A program made the position numbers and the translations under genes. From Lethocerus indicus (taxonomy: Eukaryota; Arthropoda; Insecta; Hemiptera; Belostomatidae): a stretch of 64,000 nucleotides of DNA. Each line of letters begins with the position of its first letter. Position 1 is the stretch's first letter. The notes under the pieces were generated by a model. That model ran no database searches. It saw nothing but the letters and a program-made list of their open reading frames with translations, and had not been told where the DNA came from. This document shows positions 37,799 to 50,290 of this stretch, piece after piece. The stretch spans positions 1,116,001 to 1,180,000 of the forward strand of contig JACDQD010000104.1 in assembly GCA_019843655.1 (NCBI GenBank). The letters run 5' to 3'.

Positions 37799-37902
37799 CC
37801 TCTCCCTCTCACTCACTCTCTCTCTCTCACTCTCTCCTTCTCTTTCTCTTTCATTCTCCCTCTCACTCCGTCCCTCCTCACTCTCTCTATCTCTATGCTC
37901 TC
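37799..37902 (+). repeat. Pyrimidine-rich CT low-complexity tract
   Basis: About 104 nt almost entirely C/T, with (CT)n runs. The reverse complement gives a 60-codon Glu/Arg-rich frame that is an artefact. Homopurine-homopyrimidine tracts of this length can adopt triplex DNA. It mirrors the purine-rich tract at 24150-24245. Confidence 0.9.
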
Positions 37903-37909
37903 TGTTACT

Positions 37910-40900
37910 CGTGTGCAGCCTCAAGCGGTATCCTAGGAAAATCCAAACCGAATATGATGAATCAAAATATAGGGTAGTCTCAGTTATGGTAGAGCCGTGA
38001 GTTTTACGTATACCTTCTCAGAGGCATTTGACAACATCGAACAATAACCTGTTTGTTGCTCTTTGGGGATTTGGGATACCATGCTTCTTGTGATCTTCTG
38101 TCTTTGTGCGTAGCAAGCGGAAACAGATTTCCGAACAATCCATTCTTAGCAATGCTTCATTCGTATACCATAGTTAACGAGACAAAACCGATGATTAAAC
38201 CTCCTTGTCAAAAGTCTAATGATATATAGTTGTCGATTTTGTCTTCCGCCGGTCCTAACTCATTAAACCCAATCCCCAGGAATTGGCCAACCCATTAAGT
38301 GGGAAATACCACGGCGTATTAGGCGTTCTTTCCTGTTAGGCCCACGGCCCAATCCATATTTGGAGGGACTAATATCTGTCCGAGGCAGCGGCAATATGGG
38401 CTCGCCCTCGACCAATCTTGGCCGGCTCGGACAAAGCATTCGCTGGCCAAAGTTGAACACCACGAGTGGAATGCTCCCGCCAGAATCCAATTAAAACCGT
38501 AAATAATAATTTAACGTTTATCGATAAAATATCTCAAATCAAAAGTGGCTTACAATATCCAGGTTTCTCCCCAATGATTCAATTATTCGACCTATTCTGA
38601 GAGGAACTTTGGATCTTAGTTTAGATAAGAATAAAATCTGACTCCAACAAACGACTTTACCTATCAACAGCTATTGGTTTCAATCGAATACAGTTGGAAA
38701 ATTGTGAACTTTACTATCGTTTTACATTTTACTACTGTTATTTTAGAGAGGCGCGCAAGAATGATACATGCCATCATAACTACTATCATTTACATTCAGT
38801 GATAATACTTGATTTTATTGTAATTAAAACAGTACTGTATCATATGTATATTTTCATGTTTGTGTGTTTCCCCTGAAAATATAAGCGACAATTGAAACGG
38901 ACCCTTTTAACGCTTATTTTCTAAACTGAGCTTTTTCACTTTTATTAGCTAAGTAGTGTAAAATGACTTATTAGTATGCGGCGGTGAAAACGCCGTGTTA
39001 ATCCGAGACCCTAAGGCAAAACTGACAGGCATAACAATGGATCCCTCCCGTCCCGGGCTTCGTCCGCTTGATAAACTGGTTTAGAACAAAGTCGTTTAAT
39101 TAATATTCATATCGTTAAATGAACACAGACTGTAGTATTGGGGGGAGAAAAAACTACGTGGCGCCGGCTCTCGGCGAGGAATTAATTACGTAAGGGATCG
39201 GCTTAAAGGATCGAAAGGAATTAGTCTATGACTGATTAAACAAAACACTTTGCTTACGCTTCGACCATCCACCTAAACTATGATTCTCCTTCAGACAAGA
39301 AAGTGTATAAAGTATAAGTTTAATAGGAAACACGATAACAATGAACATACATCTTAAACATTTCGTCGGGACGCAATCTTTTTTTTTGTTTCAGAGAGGT
39401 GTATAGGGCCCGTTACCGACATTTGAAACACCGGTAGGAGAGAACAACGAGCCAGCACTTAAGGCAATCGCGGCCCTTAGAGAGGGAGATATATCCGCCA
39501 AAGATAAGTAGATAATTTCCTCTTGTTCCCCTCGCTTGTTCTGTACGGCTCCATTTTCCAGCCCTCGGCAATCCATTATAACACGCGTACTGGCTGGTCC
39601 AAGTGTCGATCCCTACCAATGCTAATCGACGGATCGGCCTGCATAATCGATATCGGTTTTTGTTTCGAGTTCTCTAGAACCCGGCCGGGTCCCTAAGTGA
39701 CCCTTCGTGTTCGAGCCGAATGGACGTTTAATGATCGCTAGTTATACCGCGAATTCTTTGCGTACTTTTATTCTTCGCACTTTTATATTCGCTTACAGTC
39801 AATCACTCTTCTGATCCAGCTAGGCATGCATGCTAAAACAAAAGATACATATTACTATCTGTAACAGGGGCCGAAGATAATTATTGTGATATAAGTGCGC
39901 GCTCCAAGAAATAAAATTTAATCTTTGATGACTACACGAGCGGAATAAAAAATTACGACTCTCTTACGGTACATCAATTTGTGTTCAGTGGATAATATAT
40001 TCTCAAATCCACTTTGCCGTCTAACCCAGGTAAAAAATGCATGTAATCTATGAAATTATTGTTTCCAGTACCCGAATTTACAATTCCAAAATTACCCTTA
40101 TATTTCCGTCATTTTTCTAATACGGCCATCTCTGCTATGCAAAATTTCATCCGAACCAACTGAGAACCAGCGCCCAATTGAATTGAAGAAGCCGCGCCAG
40201 GAATGAAAATGTCTAGTTTCAACTTACCCGAGAATAAAACTATCCAGTTCGGAACCTGGATCCGAACATAGGGAAAAAACACTGTAAATATTTCAGTAGG
40301 TGCAACAACAGTCGACGGTATAATGGATCATTTAAATAATGAAACTTGCTCCGTTTCCTTGCACTTGGGCATATTGAAAACTGAAAACTACAACTAAAAA
40401 TGAACCTAAACAGTTAACCGGTTGCAACGGATTCTATAGAGTGAACAGTTCTTTACTCAATTGACTTTTCTTCTCGCTCTAGTAATCATGCTTTTGCATG
40501 TTACGATACATATGATGAAGCTAGCTCATATTCATGAAGCTAGTAGTAACTCGATTAGTAATATTACTATTGACTATCGTGTGATTATTTTTTCATATAG
40601 CTTGAAGGAATTGAATCTGGAATAAATAATATGGCCCACTTGATGTAGCTCAGATTGTCTCGCGAAATTAAGCGTGCAAATAATTCAAAAATAGGCCTAA
40701 ACTCTAGCAAATAACAACGCATCGGATCTAAAAAAATTGGCGGAAGACCACGTAGGAAATGGAGAAAAGTTCGGCCGATTTTAGGTATTCCCGAGGCTAA
40801 AGAAAAACCTATTCCGAATTAATTAAAGTTAACCTGCCACCGAGATTAAGTCCAAGGGAGCGGCAAAAACCTTTTGCAACAAGCGGACTTTAATTGAAGT

Positions 40901-41180
40901 CTAAATGGGAAGTGAACTGCAGTAAGGGATGTTTGTGACATTAGGGTATAGTTCATTTGAACGTTAAATTCCGAGACTTGAGGCTTGTATTTACGCTCAG
41001 GAGATATTTTAACATTTGAATAACTATGTCCATACTAGTATTGCTTTAAACAACTGCCATTTTGGTGGTTGAACAATTTAATAAATATATAATGTAAACA
41101 TATTACTTGAAACCAAATAAGATATTTGCAAAATTGAGAAGTAATATTAAATTTCGCTTGAACTGGTCGTAACGAATTTT
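37910..41180. other. Mostly AT-rich non-coding stretch
   Basis: GC-richer blocks at 38251-38480 and 39000-39240. The 10-mer atgaagctag recurs at 40515-40524 and 40534-40543, and a small hairpin (catgc with gcatg) lies near 40488-40501. A T-run followed by cag at 39379-39396 looks like a splice acceptor, but no exon can be supported after it. Confidence 0.5.
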
Positions 41181-41185
41181 GTTCC

Positions 41186-41302
41186 AGACCGATCGGTATT
41201 ACTTCAGTAACCACTTTTGGCACTTTGGATGCCCAAAAACATCCTAAGTGCCAAAAGTGACTAACACCGCTACTGAAGATGGCCAGCAGCCGGAACCGGT
41301 CT
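41186..41302 (+). ncRNA. Long foldback, microRNA-precursor-like
   Basis: The core arm 41212-41230 pairs with 41241-41259 at 18 of 19 positions (single T-T mismatch) around a 10-nt loop. Outside a 2-nt/11-nt internal loop, 41202-41209 pairs perfectly with 41271-41278. Further out, 41194-41196 pairs with 41290-41292, and 41186-41191 with 41297-41302. The total is about 35 base pairs in 117 nt. The shape fits a primary microRNA hairpin, though a palindromic foldback element is also possible. I recognise no known microRNA in either arm. Strand is uncertain, since both strands would fold. Confidence 0.4.
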
Positions 41303-41319
41303 AGCGAAAGACCAAACAG

Positions 41320-42780
41320 GCGAGAGGAGACAAAAACACACAAAATCTACGGTATTCCAACCCCTCGCAGACCAGAAAACAGGTATGTTAAACTAGTCGA
41401 TATTTTGTTTCCTCGGTCAGGTTATATTTGACGCCTCGAAAATAGAATTTTCGAAACGAATCCACAATTTTCATACAGCTATCAGACTCTCAGTCTGATC
41501 GAGGGACACATCCGACCGGCGCGTCTCTGACCGGTTCGTCCGTTAGCTGCAATTAATAATGTACCTAATGGGGATTGGGGCTCGCGTGTGCCCGGCCCCC
41601 GGGACACGAGTTCCGGCCGTCCTCGCCCCACCGGTTTCCGCCTCAACCCAACAATGGTATAGTCGGTGTGCATTACACGAGATTCCCCGGCCTGCGTGTC
41701 CACTCCTACTCTTAAGTAAGTACCTACATCCCATTATGGAACCGATGCGAGGATAACGGCTTACTCTAATAACACCGGGCCCGTTTCGAAATTATGGGAC
41801 CGAATTATGGTTTAATCTACTATTTTTCCTGGGTACTGACTGCATACCACAGCCGACATGTGGCTGACTCCAAAAAGTTTTTACGAATAAATTAAATGAA
41901 ATGTTTAGTATTTTAAACTTTCATCATCTTGTGTGATTATAATTTTATTCTACTAAATTTATTTCGACAGAATTATTCCCTTTCCTGCTACTTTATCAGG
42001 TTATGATTGGAGGCAGGTGACTGAATAGTGTGCGTTTGACCAGTAATGGTTGTTTGTACTCTATCGGACACCGGTGTAATCCATCGTGATGTGGTTCTCC
42101 CCTTCGAACTAACCTACCCCCCAGTAGGAGGGATTGGTCGCTTCCATCATCTCTGCATCTGGGTGCAGCCCTCCCATTTGTCACGGCCCCCTTGAAATAA
42201 TGCTGGGACGGGGGGGGGACGACAACCGCCTAACAAAAATAAATCTGGCGGCGACTAATACTTTCCCTGGACAGCGGGCCCGTGTTTCCCCCGACGTCGT
42301 ACAAGCCAAAGACCTGGCGGGGATGTGACTAACCACCCGTGGGACACCCAGGTCCTGTAGGACTCATCCATTCTCTGTTTCAAATGTTCCCGCAGAAAAG
42401 GTAAGCTTCGGATTTCACCTAGTATCAATTTATCATCAGTCGTTATTTTATTTTTTAGTATACGACGAGACAAAAATGAGGCTCTCGGATTCCCCTCCAC
42501 AGATGCCTTAAACTTGGATCAGGTTGTCACTAGTTCTAAACACATGAAGTGTACTAATAACGGTGAGACGTGAATAAATCCTTAATAAGAGTCTCACTTT
42601 ACTGTTTCATATTGGAATCTGGTGTATGAAATTTATACTCAAAGCACTAAATATAGTTAAGAAAGGAACTTGTGTTGCGCAATCTACACTATAGTTGTTA
42701 ATTCCGGTCTAGTAATCATTATTTTAATATTCTCGTACAAATATATTCGACAAAATATATTGTATTAATATTTATATTAT
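41320..42780. other. Non-coding stretch with GC blocks
   Basis: GC-rich at 41481-41800 and 42051-42380. A minus-strand frame of 81 codons (42255-42500) has ordinary-looking codon use but no recognised domain, with a stop three codons above the next upstream reading. No gene is called. Confidence 0.45.
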
Positions 42781-42788
42781 TAACACCG

Positions 42789-42812
42789 AGTTCGTAAAAT
42801 AGTTCGTAAAAT
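42789..42812 (+). repeat. 12-bp perfect tandem duplication
   Basis: The unit agttcgtaaaat is repeated twice with no mismatch, within an AT-rich stretch. Confidence 0.9.
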
Positions 42813-42906
42813 ATATTATAGTTATAAATATTAGTCAATTGTTCACTGTAGAAAAATATATAAGGGTTTTATATATGACAAAAGTAGATAGGCATTTATC
42901 GGTTTC

Positions 42907-43029
42907 ATGTCTAGTCAAAATGCACAAGTGTCCCCAAAGTATAATCCATACGGTGCAAGAACACAAAACGAAACATTGCCAGTTGTCAGGAGCAAAGTTA
43001 TGAAGAAGAATCCCTACCGTCCCTATTGA
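42907..43029 (+). other. Unassigned 40-codon open frame
   Basis: An ATG-started frame ending in TGA, preceded by an in-frame stop. The product would be hydrophilic, rich in Gln, Asn, Pro and Tyr, with a basic C-terminal end (KKNPYRPY). It was noted because its composition looks protein-like, but 40 codons is well within chance. Two minus-strand frames overlap it. Confidence 0.08.
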
Positions 43030-44560
43030 TCGACCGAATCTGAATACAAAGCAAGACGAAATAATGGGTATACAACAACAGAGGTACAAGTTTTCCATTC
43101 GGAATATATATCATGCCGAGGAACAATAAGCGATCCGTCATGGTATAATTTAGGGAAGCCAGAAGCACCAATTGCGTCGGCGGTGAAGGGGGGGGAGCTG
43201 GATAAAAGCTAAACGTAATCAATGTCTGGCCGGCACGCTAGGACCCGGCGTCCCATCACAATCTCCCACTTACGTTTCAATAACTGATTTCTTAAAGGGG
43301 AAGAAATCCACTCTGATCCCGGCACGGCCGAGCGCTCGGACGGGAAAATGTCAACACCGGCATTTGGCCTACATACCCTGGATTATTGATCCGATTTCAT
43401 TCACGGCAAAAAGTTCACTGTAGCAATATCCACCGTTTATTGCCCACTACATTGACACGAGTGTACAGGGAGTATGGGTCCATTTCTAAAAATCAGAGTT
43501 ATGAGCGGTTATAAGCGAAAACTCGGGAGATTCGAATCAGAATTAGATGAAAATAAAAATAACCAATTATTAGGGGTTCGAAATAAGTTTAGACAGGATG
43601 ACACAGCGTTAACGGCTATTATTTATTATATAGTTTAAACACTGTTCAATATAACTTGGCGCTACACTGGAAGCTCATATCTGGAGCAATAAGGCGATGT
43701 CGGAAGCCCCGATAGGCAATTTGAAATAACCGGCGTTGAGGTGTGTTGTGTGGGTGGCGGGGGCCCTGCTCTTTATAAGCGGGTAGACGGGTTATCGCCT
43801 CTTGCGGTCAGGGTGTTTACACTATTCACGCCGGCCCTTAAGGGATTACGACGGGATCCCCTATTCAGATCGACCACATCTGGCAACGTCCTCTCTCCTC
43901 ACTCCCACTCCCTCTCGGCTCTATCCTCTTCACCCAACCCCAATTAGCGGCGGCCAATGGTCCGAGGCGGCTTTCCACGCGGAAGCTAACTGAATTAAAC
44001 TAAACGGAGTTAGCTCCGGTAACATTCGAGGGATAATAGACATTAAAAGCGCACGGACACCCAGCTAATAATTGGAAACCGTCGATCTCTGAATCCTTGA
44101 CGGGATATAATTAACAAATTACAATATACAGACTGAAAATATTTGTTAATGTAACTAATATGTGAAGTTAAATACTATTTTAAAAAATCCTTTCCTCTTC
44201 AAAATTCAAATTCCTAAGGAATAATGATTACTCTTAAGGTGTATTCCGAACATAAATAAAACAACATTTAAATAAATGTTACAATTTGAATACTAATATT
44301 AGTTCAAAATACAGTCAACAAATGAATGTCATGAGCTTGCCTAAAACGAACAATGGAGTCTTATTTTATACAAGAGCGTTGGATAATGAAATCAATTATA
44401 TTCATGATCGAGTTCATTGGAACTGCAGTTTATATTAATGAAATAGAGAAGTTTCAAGTCTCGAGAAACGAATGGAACCATTTCTTCTTGCCGCAGTTCA
44501 TTTATTATGTAATTCTTTCCTGAAAATTGTCCACTACTCTACTAATCATTTAAGGGGAGC
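43030..44560. other. Mixed non-coding stretch
   Basis: GC-rich at 43221-43400 and 43731-44000, AT-rich between and after. A perfect 18-nt palindrome (aacattta arms, 44263-44280, 2-nt centre) is present. No gene is recognised. Confidence 0.5.
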
Positions 44561-46960
44561 TTTTCGACGATTGCGAAATGGGAGGTCGACTATAAACTAG
44601 AGGAATTCGAAACGAGGGGAGCCCGGGTATTAGTTAATACGGGTTGGGTTGTCGGGGAAGTGTCGCGCTGAAAAGTGAAGTTGGTTTGCCGGCGCCATCG
44701 CCCCGGATCCGCCCCCGACCCCGCCGATAAAGGACACCCCTCGGAAAAGGACCCTCTGTCCTCTCCTGCGAATCGTAAAACATTACACCTGGCCGTAAAA
44801 AACGCACTAAACCGGCACTCAAGTGGTATTTTATTAGGGAAAAAGCGTTACTTTTATTCAATATGTACGTGGTCGCAGTAAAACCTTTGGTGGCGGCCGT
44901 GGTGGCGGCTGCGACCGTCCCGCGCCAGTGAATAAATTATTCCGCCTACCCCTCCGTTCGAGTCATCCGCCCCTTTGCTCCTCCCTCCGCCCACGGGCAA
45001 ATGTATATGTGCTAGTTTATGTACTCGGGCATAAGGTGGGAGTGGGGAACGGGACACTATCCCCCGAGTACTAAAGAGGGACGCGGTTGACCCACTACGG
45101 GACGCCCGGCGACGCCGTTTACGTCACCAATTAAAAAATTCAGACCATTTTCCACCACCTACCCGATAGCATTTTAATTTGAAATTTTAGGAGGCTTTTT
45201 TGAAACTTTATCATCTTCTTTTCAGCCTCAGTCTGCCAGCAATAATGCTGAAAGTTTTAATACTCAACCCCGAATACCCTTCGGCCTAACCTATTTGAAT
45301 CGTTCTCGCTATAAATATATGCTACGGTTAATTCCCTCTTTCAATTTAAGGATAATTTGTGCACATATCTTTATGAGGAAACACGGAAAGTAATTGAATT
45401 TGTTTTAAATAAGGTTAGAACACTGTTTGGAATATAGTGAAAGATTTTAGAGCAGAAATATCATATTAGTGAGGAGGAGCTTTCGTCACCGTACCTTAGT
45501 TTATACGGCGCTCCGCCCGACAACGAAGAACAAGATAAGAAAGAGCGGATAGCAAACACCGGGAAAGGAAAATAACTTGGCAGGGAAATTGGCACAGAAA
45601 CGTTGAGCCGGGCTCTGTTGACACAGTAGATGAGAGGAGCTTCCCCCTACACACCGGCCCACCAATGCGGCCCGACAGACGGTATCTAACAAGACACCCC
45701 TCCGGCCCTGTTTTAGGCCCCGGAAATAAACCGGCCATAAGAAATAATTTGTTTTTCCGTTATCTTATTTTGAGCGTCTCCGCCCGAACGCGCAGCCTGT
45801 CTATTTACTCCGTCCGAATTTCTGGCCCGGAAGATTCCACTTCGGCCGTTCGGCCGATGATGATTTCGCGGCTTTATGCAAATTTTTATTCTCGGCCGCT
45901 GATGGACAACGTATTTTTTATTTTTGTCTAAAGTAAAGTTTAATCTCCATTTCCTACAATTCCCTGTCGTAGCATGAACATAAAAATATGACGACATAAA
46001 ATTAACTCGAGTATTAAAGTAAATTTTTTCAGTCTGTTGCCATTAAATATTTATGGCATTTTAAAAAAATTAATGTTGGTAGCTTACGCGAATGACTTAT
46101 ACGTCAGAGTGAAGGTGAAATTCTAATGAGAAGTCTAAACAAAAATAATATCTGAATGTAAATCATGGGTACAATTTTATATATTATATTTATTTAGCAA
46201 TCCAGCGCCTAATACTATTTCATTGTGAGTTTCCCACCCGTAATAGCTGCGATCATTTCCTTCCACCGTTGTCGTTGCCACAGGCGCAATGGAAGGATAA
46301 TGTCCTGAACGCCGAGCGGGCACAATTCCTTCCGTATTGAGTTTCCAAAGGAAGCCCAGAAAAGCCCATCAGTTCTCATTTGTGGTATTAACGTCTTGTA
46401 AATAAATGTCGGTCGTGGGACGGCCGCCACCCCTCCGGGAGTGCGTGACAGGGGGCCATAAAGAGGCCCGGCCGGATGACGTGTAACGCGCCGGGGGAGT
46501 CAGCGTTATCAACAAATAATGAGGGTGGCAATTTTTAAGAAGAGGGAAGCCGCGGAAATACTCACGGGGGATGAGACCCGGCCATTACTTAGGCATATCC
46601 CGCACAAATATTGGGACCCGTCCTAGCGCGAGACCGCTGAGTTATCGCTCACATAATGTTTTCATTGGCAATCCCCCTCACCAACAAGTCGAATGATTAA
46701 TAGCGAAATGCAAATGCGGAGTGGCGCGAATCTAACCCTAGCCCGGCCGCTGAGTTCCAGGCTCGGTCAGATATATGAGTAACTACCGTCTAATGGGGCA
46801 TACGTCTCTCTTCGCCGCCCCTTCCCCCGAGTAATTGCCCCCCGCAGTATCCCCCCGAGGGCAGTAAACGATAAACTTGACAAAGAGCCCGGAGAACAAA
46901 AGGACCGGGGTAGCCGCACATTATAATCCTTTTACCGTCCTAATGCTGTAAAGATGCACT
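44561..46960. other. Alternating GC and AT blocks
   Basis: GC-rich at 44561-45140, 45480-45880 and 46411-46960, with AT-rich spacers. Frames of 63-94 codons on both strands overlap and carry no domain. The word tttatggc, which resembles a posterior-Hox binding site, occurs at about 46051. Confidence 0.45.
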
Positions 46961-47400
46961 CGGATCGTCGTGTAGGAAAGCCTTTAACGGTGATTCAACA
47001 TTCGCCCGCGGCCCGGATAATGCACGAGTTCGGTTGGGCAATACATTATTTTACGAGAAGGGGTTGCCATGATAAATGGGAGAGATGGGGCAACAACTTT
47101 ACTCGCGGTTTAAAATACCACCTCTACATCGGTGCAACATTATTATCAAATAGACAGTCATTCGCTCTTCTAAGTCCTTGTTCCTTACAATTCCATTCGG
47201 TTGTACTTTAATATTGCATCCAGACACTATTTCTTCGAAAAAATGATTCGGAGTTCGGAGTCTATAAATGAAATAATATTTTACGAAAGAAAGGAACAAT
47301 CTACATGAACCCTAACATAGTTTAAATGTTACGCCTCTATATTTTAGCGGAACATATTTAGTTCAAACTTTGAATGTTTGATTGCAGTCGAATTTGTATA
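46961..47400. other. Non-coding stretch
   Basis: Mixed to AT-rich, without recognised features beyond an 85-codon plus-strand frame (46954-47211). Confidence 0.5.
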
Positions 47401-47566
47401 ATGTCCACCCACCGCCAAATGGCCGGTCGCCGTCCGATGTTAATTAACGCGAAGCATAAACTTCCGCAGCCGGCCCAGGAAGAGCGATTCGGGAGATTGT
47501 GGGGCCGGACGGGAGGCAATTCGAAAATGTGCCCAGTTAACAGTTTTAATTTTAATTTCCGAGATC

Positions 47567-47590
47567 GGCCGGGGCCGGGGCCGGGGCCGG
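47567..47590 (+). repeat. GGGGCC-type hexanucleotide repeat
   Basis: 24 nt made of about four GGGGCC-phased units, giving three G4 runs and terminal GG pairs. The sequence can form G-quadruplex or GC hairpins. Confidence 0.9.
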
Positions 47591-47765
47591 ATATTGTTCC
47601 GGTCTGCGGAATGGGAAACCGCCGTCGACTCAAAACCTCCCCCAAGCCCAACCCTATTGTCCGCCTTTCCCCGAGACCCTCCTCCCTCCTACGAACGGAA
47701 TGATACTTGCAAAATTAATTAAAATTACCTACCCCTCCTTTTTCCTTCCTTTGTTCGAAATTTGA

Positions 47766-47796
47766 CCGGCCGTTTGTTAACGAACAATACGGCCGG
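47766..47796 (+). repeat. 13-bp hairpin with one bulge
   Basis: ccggccgtttgtt (47766-47778) pairs with 47783-47796 except for one unpaired T, around a 4-nt loop. The stem core resembles the taaacaaaacg inverted repeat at 20919 in having GC ends next to a gtttgtt-type segment. Confidence 0.75.
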
Positions 47797-48020
47797 CCGG
47801 CTCCGAGACGATGACGACATCAATTAGGGGCTGTTGTGTGGGGGCGGGAGCGGGGGCGGCGACGGCTCGGCGGCGTCTTCCCGGCCCCGTCGCCCGGCGC
47901 GGTTTTCTTTAATTACAATGCCCCCTTGATGGCCGGCTATTAAAAATAATAGCGCCGTTTCGGGCCTAAATTGATCGGCCGACCCTCGTTATTTACCCGG
48001 ACGGAGGGCGGGGGTGGCAC

Positions 48021-49880
48021 TTAAAACACCCCGTTAAAGCCAGGTTACCAAATATATCATGTAGGGTGGCTCCTTCTAAACATATTCGTGTCAGGGAAAT
48101 TAACATAACGTCGTGACATATTTCAATTTTTTTGGCCCAAGAAGGATATTTTATTACCTTTCTGGCGTACACGAAAATAACTACGTAACCAGATTTTAGC
48201 AACCAAAATTATTTAATCTATGTTAAGATACCTATTTCGTGTTATTAGGCAATGAGTATAAGCATAACAGAAACATGAAAAATCTTTTTTCATAATGCTT
48301 ATATGTACTAGCATTGAAGACCTCCTTTCGTTTAATAAATTCATAATTGAAAAGTTGTTAGGTTCTCTTCCATGATTCAAACTTATTAATGCCGTCCCCC
48401 AGGTATAATTATAATATTTATGGACTCCCCTCCTTTAACAGTTAATATCAAGCATATAAAAATTGCATATATTACGTGAAAGGTGGATGTATTATCTCGT
48501 TAAGCCTGTATAACAGACATCCGGTCCCGGGACCAGGTCCCTGTCATTACTTGAGAAGGGTGTCGAGTAAGCTGAATAAGAAGGAAGGAGGACCGTAGTA
48601 GGTGACGGCCGAGGTCCATTATTAAACAGGATTTACAATGTGGGCGCATAATGAGTCGCTGAAGGTGTTAACCTAGGTCTTACTTCTAATCAAGCCATTT
48701 TCAAGGGTCGTCCCTCCCCTTCCGTGGTGGCGTCCCTAATACGGTAAGGGTCAAGCGTCCCCGTCCAAACTACATATATTAGCCACCTCTACCGCCCCAC
48801 TACTAATAGTGTTGTTTAGCCACTAAAGAGAAACTATAGAATATAATATACTTATTCATAGCCTCTCCGCATAAAAAAAACAACTTATTTACGAAGAATA
48901 CAGTCAGGGGTGCACACGCACATCGGCTGCCAAATTGAACAAGAATAGACAAAAATACATTGCATTATTATTTTCTTTATTATATTAAGTTGAGGTATAG
49001 AGGAACTCGATATAAACAAATTTTTAAATTTTAACATAAATAATCTCTTTTATATAAATAAATATACATTATCAACCAGAATTCATAAACGGACGCGTGG
49101 GTACACACGATCGCATTTTTAACAATACGTAGTTCCACGACTAAACAACAGAACCTGGCAATCAATACACCTTTTGGTTTCCATTACGTACACTTTTATT
49201 CCGGATCCTCTAATCGGAAAACCCGTGGAACGAGGAAAAGGTAAACGAATGGGGAGCAAGTTCGGGGAGGCGGCTAATCACAGAAGTAATCCAGATTTAA
49301 TGCAGACGAAATTGCATTATAAACCTAATCTGGGGCCGGCCGGAAGCGAGTACCGTTTCAAAAAGAAAAACAAAAGTTAATTTTTGATCCCGCTGACCCT
49401 CGAGACCGGGTCTTTGTCAAAAATCCCGGGAATTATATTATTGCGTGGAGTTTGCATGTTTTCCGGTATAGGAAAATGGAGATTGCATCCGGTTATGTGA
49501 AAATGCAATTTCGTAGGAGAGTTATTTAATTACAACTTCCGATGTCTTAACGATCGTTATATCAATACGTTGTATCACATTTCAACACATCATTTGACAT
49601 ACAGTAACTCGTTAGGATTTATTATAAGCGTTTTGAGGCTTACAAAATATCTATATACAAATTATAATGTATACACAAACTACATACACATCAAAATATA
49701 TTGAAATGAAATTAGTACTGAGGGAGTTCAATTATTTAATATAACATTTTGTTTTGAAAATCTGTTGGATACATAGAGGATCATTTATAGATCAACAGAA
49801 GGTACACCTTAGCCCTTATTGTTATTTTAAATAGGGGTAGGTTTCACATTGCAGATTTAAATAGTGCTCAAATTTTGTCG
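48021..49880. other. Mostly AT-rich non-coding stretch
   Basis: A 12-bp perfect palindrome ggtcccgggacc lies at 48523-48534. GC-richer sequence lies at 48580-48800. No gene is recognised; the longest frame is 69 codons. Confidence 0.55.
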
Positions 49881-50290
49881 GGTGTTCACTTGTTGCTCGA
49901 GTGTTTGGGCCTAGGCCGGGGGTTGCGTGGGGGTTGTCGGGTGCACGTGTTAATGCCGGCTCGGTCGGGGGAAGAGCACAGGTAGGCAGGACTTTAACAT
50001 CTCATTGCTATGCCCGGCCACGAACGGCCCCCCTTATCAACAAATACAGGCCCGCCCCCGCCGGACGGACTCCGCCTAATTTTTAATCTAAACCTCCTCC
50101 GCTTCGAACCGCCCAAGCTGACGAAGACAGCTTTGTCGTCTCGCTCCCGGGATAATGATGGGGCCGAATGGAATCGGAATTCCCCCCGGGACGGGTCCCT
50201 CCCCTCGCCGATCTGTTGACACGCGACCCCGTCGAGGCGATGCCGGCGAATTAAGGAAATGAGTCGATTTAGGGTGCGCACCGGTGGGGG
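49881..50290. other. GC-rich CpG block
   Basis: G-runs on the plus strand at 49918-49941 and frames of 61-95 codons open on both strands. No domain is recognised. Confidence 0.45.

Larger units (their letters stand above)
47401..48020. other. GC-rich CpG block with hairpins and G-runs
   Basis: The most structured GC block in the window. It holds the GGGGCC-type repeat (47567-47590), the 47766-47796 hairpin, G-runs at 47827-47857 and a 7-bp perfect hairpin gctatta (47936-47942 with 47947-47953). Frames of 97 and 109 codons on opposite strands are composition effects. Function is unknown; regulatory DNA is one possibility. Confidence 0.4.

Noticed and set aside
39379..39396. Strong polypyrimidine tract plus cag, acceptor-like
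   Set aside because: The downstream phases close quickly (the longest after 13 codons), and there is no matching donor exon.
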